In this document: piece by piece, positions 6,604 through 10,456 of the stretch
How the letters are laid out: each line of letters begins with the position of its first letter
Position numbering within the stretch: position 1 is the stretch's first letter
From: Oscillospiraceae bacterium
Lineage (GTDB): Bacteria > Bacillota > Clostridia > Oscillospirales > Ruminococcaceae
DNA length: 10,456 nucleotides
Direction of reading: 5' to 3'
Assembly: GCA_015067375.1 (NCBI GenBank)
Contig: SVMQ01000051.1
Location: forward strand, 1-10,456
Position numbers and translations under genes: made by a program
The notes under the pieces: generated by a model
What the model saw: the letters and a program-made list of their open reading frames with translations, nothing else
Databases searched by the model: none
Told to the model about the DNA's origin: nothing

Positions 6604-7511
6604 ATACATATGAAAAAGCAAAACAGTTCGTTTACAGGAATGCGCGCCCTCTCGACCTCGCACGCTGGCAGTATCATTTTGAAAACGGCAGCAAGGAAGC
6701 TGTGCTTCATGCGCTGTCATTCTATCAGAATGAGGACGGCGGATTTGGTCACGGCATAGAGCCTGACTTCCTCAATCCTGATTCCACCCCCATCGCAACA
6801 TGGGCGGCGACGGATATAATCAACGAGACAGGTCTGACGGACAAGGCACACCCCATCGTCACAGGAATACTCCGCTATCTCGAAAGCGGTGCTGACTTTG
6901 ACGAGGAGCAGAATCAGTGGCTCAACACCGTCCCCACCAACAACGACTATCCGCACGCAATATGGTGGGAGTACAACGGAAGCTCCGAGCTGAAATACAA
7001 TCCCACTGCCGCGCTTGCCGCTTTCACTATCCGCTATGCTGACAGCGATTCCAACATCTACAAAAAAGCCTGCAATATCGCCAAGCAGGCGGTGGAGTGG
7101 TTTGTTGGCGCTGTGCCGTTTATCGAGCAGCACATCACAGGCTGTTTCATAACACTATATAACACGCTTTCTCAGACTGCGCCCGATATTTGCGATATGC
7201 AGCTTTTCAAGGAAAAGCTCTGCGAAAATGTAAAACACACCATCTGTCCCGATACAGAAAAATGGGCGACCGAATATGTCACCCGACCCTCGAATTTCAG
7301 CATCACAAAGGACAGCGTCTTCTACCCCGACAACGCCGAGCTTGCAGAGTATGAGTGCGGGTTTATCGAAGCCACACAGCTGCCCGACGGCTCTTTCCCT
7401 GTGCCGTGGCAGTGGTACACCGATTACAAGGAATACGAGGTGTCAGCAAATCATTGGCGGTCGTCCATCGCTATAACAAATATGCTGTACCTTAAAGCTT
7501 ACGGAAAATAA
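6600..7511 (+). CDS. alpha/alpha-toroid protein, squalene-cyclase/prenyltransferase repeat-like, function unknown
   Basis: Soluble 303-residue protein with no signal peptide or membrane segment. Two QW-like repeats mark the terpenoid-cyclase/prenyltransferase toroid fold: FYQNEDGGFG at 41-50, followed by a helix-rich stretch with TWAATDI near 67-73, and ATQLPDGSFPVPW in the C-terminal fifth. It is half the length of true squalene-hopene cyclases, and I see no DxDD catalytic motif, so terpene cyclisation is not supported. Conserved proteins starting like this one (NTYEKAKQFVYRNARPLDLARW) occur in many Firmicutes, to my knowledge without assigned function. AAAGGAG lies 8 bases before the ATG. 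It sits after an AraC regulator and has its own promoter; a strong terminator follows at once. Confidence 0.8.
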   Translation: MNTYEKAKQFVYRNARPLDLARWQYHFENGSKEAVLHALSFYQNEDGGFGHGIEPDFLNPDSTPIATWAATDIINETGLTDKAHPIVTGILRYLESGADFDEEQNQWLNTVPTNNDYPHAIWWEYNGSSELKYNPTAALAAFTIRYADSDSNIYKKACNIAKQAVEWFVGAVPFIEQHITGCFITLYNTLSQTAPDICDMQLFKEKLCENVKHTICPDTEKWATEYVTRPSNFSITKDSVFYPDNAELAEYECGFIEATQLPDGSFPVPWQWYTDYKEYEVSANHWRSSIAITNMLYLKAYGK

Positions 7512-7513
7512 TG

Positions 7514-7544
7514 ACAGCCCCTCTTATACAATAAGAGGGGCTGT
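7514..7544. terminator. bidirectional terminator between the toroid gene and the anti-sigma-like gene
   Basis: A perfect 14-bp inverted repeat (ACAGCCCCTCTTAT / ATAAGAGGGGCTGT) with a 3-base loop lies between two convergent genes: 2 bases after one stop (7511) and 6 bases before the other's stop (7551). On the minus strand it is followed by CATTATTTTCC, a moderate T tail. On the plus strand the tail is poor. It most likely ends both transcripts, and more efficiently the sigma/anti-sigma one. Confidence 0.85.
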
Positions 7545-7550
7545 GCCATA

Positions 7551-8957
7551 TCAATTGATAATGCCATCCCACAGTGTAAAGTCGCTCAGATACTCAGCGC
7601 TTACGGCAGGAACATGGAACAAGCTGTATTCTTTCATGTCGCCCATTCTCTCCGCATCAAGCAGGCTGCTGTCCGTAGTGTCAATAAAGTAGCGGTAGTA
7701 TGGCTGGATGTACTCGTCGCCCATGCGATAGATAAGCTCTACTTTTGCAATATCACTTTCTTCAATACCGGAAACACCAGGGATGCCGCCGCCCTCCAGC
7801 AGTATTGCGCGCGCCTCTTCCTCAGTGATAACAGGATAATCTCCCAGATACTCCGAGCAAGCAAGCGCATCGTGCATCCAGATGAGCCAACGCTCTCCAT
7901 CACCACGTGGCGCTATATCTGCAAATTTGAGATTGTAATTCAATATATCCTGTACGATATCATCCGAGCTGTCGTATACATAGTACGACCTGTGCTGTTG
8001 TTGATAGATATCACGGTCGTTGTTGCTGTAAGATACAGGCTTGTCATATTGCAGCAGACCTCTCAGCCTTTGCGCAATGTACGCGATGGTCTTTTCTCCC
8101 TGCTCATCACTGGTGTTGTCGTAACTGAAGCTGTAACCCTCGGGGAGCTGTACACTCTCTTTATATACCACCTTTACATTGCCGTTGCCGTAGACGTCGA
8201 TAGTCACTTCATCGCAATCAGCACAGACGTAGTACACCTTGTCCGCGTACTCCTCAGGAGGATTACCCATTCCGTCGCCTATCGTTTCGGATGAAATATT
8301 ATTCACTGTCTGCCCGAGAGATGCTGCTACATTCTCCGCCATGGTCATCATAGTATCCTCCGACAAGTATACAGGCGCACCGCCTGTATGCTCGGTATAG
8401 GACAGATTGCGGAATACAGGCAGCTGCTCAAGCTGCAGGTCTGCCGACCACGGATTTGCCGTATCAAGCTCCGAGATATCGAACACCCATATGCATATGC
8501 CACCGAAGCCCATCGCACCCATTTCAAATTTCGCTGAGATATGCACAAGTCCGTCGTCCGTCTGTTGTGGAAGCTCGTACTCGGGGTAGATACGGTGGTT
8601 TTCCAGTATCTTGGCATATTCCTCGTCGGATAGCACAGGAAGTGTTTCCTCGGTGATAACAGGCTGCTCGTCGGGCGGCGCTGTAGTTGTCGTCGTACTT
8701 ACCGATGCAGTCTGCTCTGGCGGCTCTGCACTTTCATGTATAGCACTCGTTACTTCCGCTGTAGCTTCGCCTGCAGCTACGGGGATCTCAGGTCTGCCGA
8801 TGCCGTGCAGCGCTATCGCCCCCACGAGCGCCGCCGCGCATACTCCTCCGCCAACCGCAAACCATTTTGCTTTGGACGGCTTTTTTTTTGCAGGCTCAGG
8901 GATGAGCTGCTCGTCTATCTCACCTATCATATCCAGAAGCTTTTCATTATTCTTCAT
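7551..8957 (-). CDS. single-pass membrane protein, probable anti-sigma factor of the adjacent ECF sigma factor
   Basis: A 468-residue protein: cytoplasmic N-terminus 1-31 (short helix MKNNEKLLDMIGEIDEQL, then KKKPSK), one membrane segment about 32-50, a Thr/Ser/Pro-rich linker about 60-105 (TTTTTT near 88-92), and a large extracytoplasmic region about 110-468 that I do not recognise. Its ATG overlaps the sigma stop as ATGA, and GGAGGG at 8967-8972 inside the sigma gene serves as ribosome binding site, so the two are translationally coupled. The position and topology are those of an anti-sigma factor that holds the sigma at the membrane until a signal is sensed outside. The cytoplasmic part is very short and lacks the zinc HxxxCxxC motif of ZAS-type anti-sigmas. 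The role is therefore inferred from context; a sensor or target of the sigma is the alternative. Confidence 0.75.
   Translation of the reverse strand: MKNNEKLLDMIGEIDEQLIPEPAKKKPSKAKWFAVGGGVCAAALVGAIALHGIGRPEIPVAAGEATAEVTSAIHESAEPPEQTASVSTTTTTAPPDEQPVITEETLPVLSDEEYAKILENHRIYPEYELPQQTDDGLVHISAKFEMGAMGFGGICIWVFDISELDTANPWSADLQLEQLPVFRNLSYTEHTGGAPVYLSEDTMMTMAENVAASLGQTVNNISSETIGDGMGNPPEEYADKVYYVCADCDEVTIDVYGNGNVKVVYKESVQLPEGYSFSYDNTSDEQGEKTIAYIAQRLRGLLQYDKPVSYSNNDRDIYQQQHRSYYVYDSSDDIVQDILNYNLKFADIAPRGDGERWLIWMHDALACSEYLGDYPVITEEEARAILLEGGGIPGVSGIEESDIAKVELIYRMGDEYIQPYYRYFIDTTDSSLLDAERMGDMKEYSLFHVPAVSAEYLSDFTLWDGIIN
8881..8889 (-). repeat. A9 homopolymer in the anti-sigma-like coding strand
   Basis: Nine consecutive A on the coding strand encode Lys-Lys-Lys at residues 24-26, just before the membrane segment. 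Tracts of this length are prone to polymerase slippage. A one-base change would truncate the protein before its membrane anchor. It may equally be just a lysine run in an A-rich codon setting. Confidence 0.6.
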
Positions 8958-9505
8958 ATCTCGATACCCTCCGTTTCAAGAAATTCCTTAAGGGCAGCGC
9001 GTATACGGTGCAGCTTCATCTTCAGCGCTGCCTCGCTCATAGAGTGGCTTCGCGCGATATCCTTTATCGGCTGCATATACCAGTAGCGCAGTATGAAAAG
9101 CTCCGCCGAATCAGCTTTGAGTCCGCGCAGGAATCGCTCCAGCGCATCCTTTAATATGTAATCCTCCGCGATGCTGCTGCAGTCGGAAACGCACTCCGCA
9201 AGTTCATCAAGACAAAGCGCGACCTCGCCGCTGCCGCGCTTTTGTGCGCCGCTCCTGCGGTAACGGTCTATAGCAAGTCCGCGCGTTATCTTCCCGAGAA
9301 ACACAGAAAGCCTGCCCGGTCTGCTGGGCGGTATGCTGTCCCATGCTTTCGCCCATGTGTCGTTTACGCACTCCTCCGCATCCTCGGCTGAGTGCAGGAT
9401 ATTCCTTGCGATAGCGCCGCAGTAGCCGCTGTATTTCCGACTGCTCTCAGCGATCGCCGCTTCGCTGCGCTGAAAATACAGCCCGATTATCTCGTTGTCA
9501 TCCAT
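8954..9505 (-). CDS. ECF-type RNA polymerase sigma factor (sigma-70 family)
   Basis: A 183-residue alternative sigma factor that redirects RNA polymerase to a signal-specific regulon. Region 2 spans about 22-84, with the core-binding/-10 part SAEDAEECVNDTWAKAWDSI and the helix FLGKITRGLAIDRYRR. A variable linker (about 85-120) follows. Region 4 (about 120-178) has the helix-turn-helix IKDIARSHSMSEAALKMKLH, which reads the -35 element. There is no region 1 or 3, as expected for ECF proteins. AGGAGGG ends 5-6 bases before the ATG at 9505, a strong start. The stop overlaps the next gene's ATG by ATGA, coupling it to the probable anti-sigma. The promoter at 9544-9570 looks ECF-type, implying autoregulation. 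The signal and regulon are unknown. Confidence 0.92.
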   Translation of the reverse strand: MDDNEIIGLYFQRSEAAIAESSRKYSGYCGAIARNILHSAEDAEECVNDTWAKAWDSIPPSRPGRLSVFLGKITRGLAIDRYRRSGAQKRGSGEVALCLDELAECVSDCSSIAEDYILKDALERFLRGLKADSAELFILRYWYMQPIKDIARSHSMSEAALKMKLHRIRAALKEFLETEGIEI

Positions 9506-9543
9506 ATCTGCCCTCCTGTTGTGAAAGACCTTTCATATATACA

Positions 9544-9570
9544 GACGTAAACTGCCGCGCAAAGGTAACG
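9544..9570 (-). promoter_or_regulatory. ECF-type promoter of the sigma/anti-sigma pair (probable autoregulation)
   Basis: On the minus strand CGTTAC (9565-9570) and CGTC (9544-9547) are spaced by exactly 17 bases, close to the TGAAAC/TGTAAC-N17-CGTC pattern of sigma-M/sigma-X-like ECF factors. The leader to the ATG at 9505 is about 30 bases. The -35 shares the AAC/TAC core only in part, so this is a candidate, supported mainly by position and by the habit of ECF factors to drive their own operon. Confidence 0.45.
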
Positions 9571-9646
9571 GTATCATCGTATTGATTTTACCATTTTTGC
9601 AGCAGCGTGTCAATGCACCGAAATATCTGTTCGGCATAAAATAAGG

Positions 9647-9665
9647 TGTGGGATAATATCTCACA
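9647..9665 (+). promoter_or_regulatory. 19-bp palindrome over an extended -10 promoter ahead of the carrier/desulfurase genes
   Basis: TGTGGGATAATATCTCACA is a palindrome about its central A apart from one G/T pair. It contains TGGGATAAT (9649-9657), an extended -10 (TGn plus a 5-of-6 hexamer), which would compensate for the lack of a clear -35. A symmetric site over the -10 suggests a repressor operator. It does not match the Rex, CRP (N6 spacing) or Fur patterns I know. Start of transcription would be about 25 bases before the ATG at 9688. Confidence 0.4.
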
Positions 9666-9687
9666 ATACTACTCAAAGGAGCATATT

Positions 9688-9891
9688 ATGGACAGCTTTA
9701 CTATAAATATGCCGAACTCGACGACGGCATTCAAGGCGAGAGCAGTGCTTGCAAGGCACCATATCCCGTCCATCGTCGAGCGCACTCACACTCAGCGCAC
9801 GGGCTGCAGCTTTTCCCTGCGCGTGATGGGAAGCAGAGAAAAGGTTTGCGCGCTGCTTTCCGCAGTCGGTATACCCTGTGGTATATCTTGA
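9688..9891 (+). CDS. DUF3343 / Se-S carrier-like small protein
   Basis: A 67-residue cytoplasmic protein. I start at ATG 9688, which has AAAGGAG a few bases upstream; an in-frame GTG at 9646 lies in the promoter palindrome and has no ribosome binding site. The pattern fits the small DUF3343 family (putative Se/S carrier-like): a beta-strand and helix with STTAFKARAVLARHHIPSIV (11-30), a conserved Cys after a Gly (G39-C40, then SFSLRV), and a C-terminal helix ending in VGIPCGI. Cys40 is the family's expected sulfur- or selenium-carrying residue; Cys54 and Cys64 are extra. Its last 14 bases overlap the cysteine desulfurase gene. Family members often sit beside such desulfurases, so it probably accepts sulfur or selenium from that enzyme. 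No direct proof is visible here. Confidence 0.65.
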   Translation: MDSFTINMPNSTTAFKARAVLARHHIPSIVERTHTQRTGCSFSLRVMGSREKVCALLSAVGIPCGIS

Positions 9892-10456
9892 CAATGCTGC
9901 CACCACCTACCCAAAGCCGCCGCAGGTCTATCGCGCATGGAGCGAGGCTATGCGAGCGTTCGGAGCAAACCCCGGGCGCGGCGGCTACACCTTCTCTTCA
10001 CGGACTTCCGAGGCTGTATATGCCGCACGCGCCCGTTGCGCGGAGCTTTTCGGCGCACAGCCCGAGAACGCGATATTCACTCTCAACTGCACTCACGCAC
10101 TGAATTACGCAATAAAGGGTCTTGCACGGCACAAGGTACACTATGTCATAAGCGACCTTGAACACAACGCGGTACTCAGACCTGTACACGAGAGCGCCAT
10201 GCACAACAGCGGCAGCTATAGCATCTTTAAAACGGACGAGGATGACGATCTGACGCTCGCTCGTGCAGAGCGCGCCATACGCCCCGATACTGCTGCACTT
10301 ATCTGCACCGCGGCAAGCAACGTAACGGGCAGGCGGCTGCCGATAAAGCAGCTTGCTGAGATATGCCGCCGCAAAAAAGTGTGCTTTATCGTGGATGCGG
10401 CACAGGGCGCAGGCGTGCTTCCGCTGTCGCTTGCAGACGGGATACATATCCTCTGC
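9878..10456 (+). CDS. class V aminotransferase, cysteine desulfurase family (3' end cut by window)
   Basis: PLP enzyme that removes sulfur (or selenium) from cysteine (selenocysteine), giving alanine and an enzyme-bound persulfide. The frame is open for 193 codons to the window end, roughly half the usual 380 or so. I place the start at GTG 9878, giving (M)VYLDNAATTYPKP, the exact N-terminus usual for the family; no ATG is available in this frame upstream. It overlaps the small carrier gene by 14 bases, with no clear Shine-Dalgarno, so translation is probably coupled. Seen: NPGRGGYTFS near 31-40, H96 in LEHNAV (the His stacked on PLP) and D173 in VDAAQGAG (the Asp on the PLP pyridine nitrogen). 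The PLP lysine and active Cys loop lie beyond the window. It resembles the EF2568-type subgroup rather than IscS/NifS housekeeping enzymes. Confidence 0.9.
   Translation, partial: MVYLDNAATTYPKPPQVYRAWSEAMRAFGANPGRGGYTFSSRTSEAVYAARARCAELFGAQPENAIFTLNCTHALNYAIKGLARHKVHYVISDLEHNAVLRPVHESAMHNSGSYSIFKTDEDDDLTLARAERAIRPDTAALICTAASNVTGRRLPIKQLAEICRRKKVCFIVDAAQGAGVLPLSLADGIHILC

Noticed and set aside
7614..9086. Plus-strand frames opposite the anti-sigma-like gene, including one of 226 codons
   Set aside because: They lie antisense to the coupled sigma/anti-sigma pair, have no Shine-Dalgarno and no recognisable domain.
1..10456. Defence system, prophage, insertion sequence, CRISPR array or tRNA
   Set aside because: No transposase, integrase, nuclease, spaced direct-repeat array, terminal inverted repeats or cloverleaf sequence was found on reading both strands.

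Overview
The window looks like chromosomal DNA of a low-to-mid GC, spore-lineage Clostridia bacterium, most likely a Ruminococcus-type member of the Oscillospiraceae. I infer this from codon use, strong AGGAGG-type ribosome binding sites, and the families present: a SpoIIQ-like LytM peptidase, a BofC-type domain protein, an ECF sigma factor with a membrane-anchored partner, and a Mn-type cation diffusion facilitator. No tRNA, rRNA, CRISPR array, transposase, integrase or phage gene is visible. It is dense core or ordinary accessory chromosome. No gene-free stretch exceeds 300 bases. The largest gaps are 1754-1985, 2718-2928 and 9506-9687, and each carries promoter-like signals.

Layout from left to right. 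(1) Minus strand, 1-1753: a Na/Pi-cotransporter family protein with a C-terminal PhoU-like domain, cut by the window edge only at its extreme C-terminus. Its promoter overlaps two near-identical 13-bp direct repeats 21 bp apart. (2) Minus strand, 1986-2717: a LytM/M23 peptidase resembling SpoIIQ, preceded by a very good match to a forespore sigma-F promoter and followed by a hairpin. (3) Plus strand, 2929-5268: a GT4-type glycosyltransferase and, 24 bp later, a CDF metal exporter whose membrane motifs (NxxxD and DxxxD) are of the manganese type. (4) Plus strand, 5342-7511: a small secreted or membrane-anchored BofC-type protein whose ribosome binding site sits inside an inverted repeat, then an AraC-family regulator, then an alpha/alpha-toroid (squalene-cyclase/prenyltransferase-like) protein of unknown substrate with its own sigma-A promoter. 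A strong bidirectional terminator closes this block. (5) Minus strand, 7551-9505: an ECF sigma factor and a 468-residue single-pass membrane protein, overlapping by ATGA, behind a plausible self-regulated ECF promoter. (6) Plus strand, 9688-end: a 67-residue DUF3343-type (Se/S carrier-like) protein overlapping a class V aminotransferase of the cysteine desulfurase family, which runs off the window about halfway through. A 19-bp palindrome covers their promoter.

Working together: the sigma factor and its neighbour form a probable signal-transduction pair. The small carrier and the desulfurase form a probable sulfur- or selenium-mobilising pair. The AraC regulator and toroid protein are probably regulator and target. 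The SpoIIQ-like and BofC-like genes point to sporulation capacity, though they are not adjacent. I do not see a clearly new multi-gene system. The most interesting signals are regulatory: the sigma-F promoter, the hairpin hiding the BofC-like start site, a 23-codon ORF overlapping both the AraC stop and the toroid start, the Pho-box-like repeats, and the palindrome ahead of the desulfurase pair.
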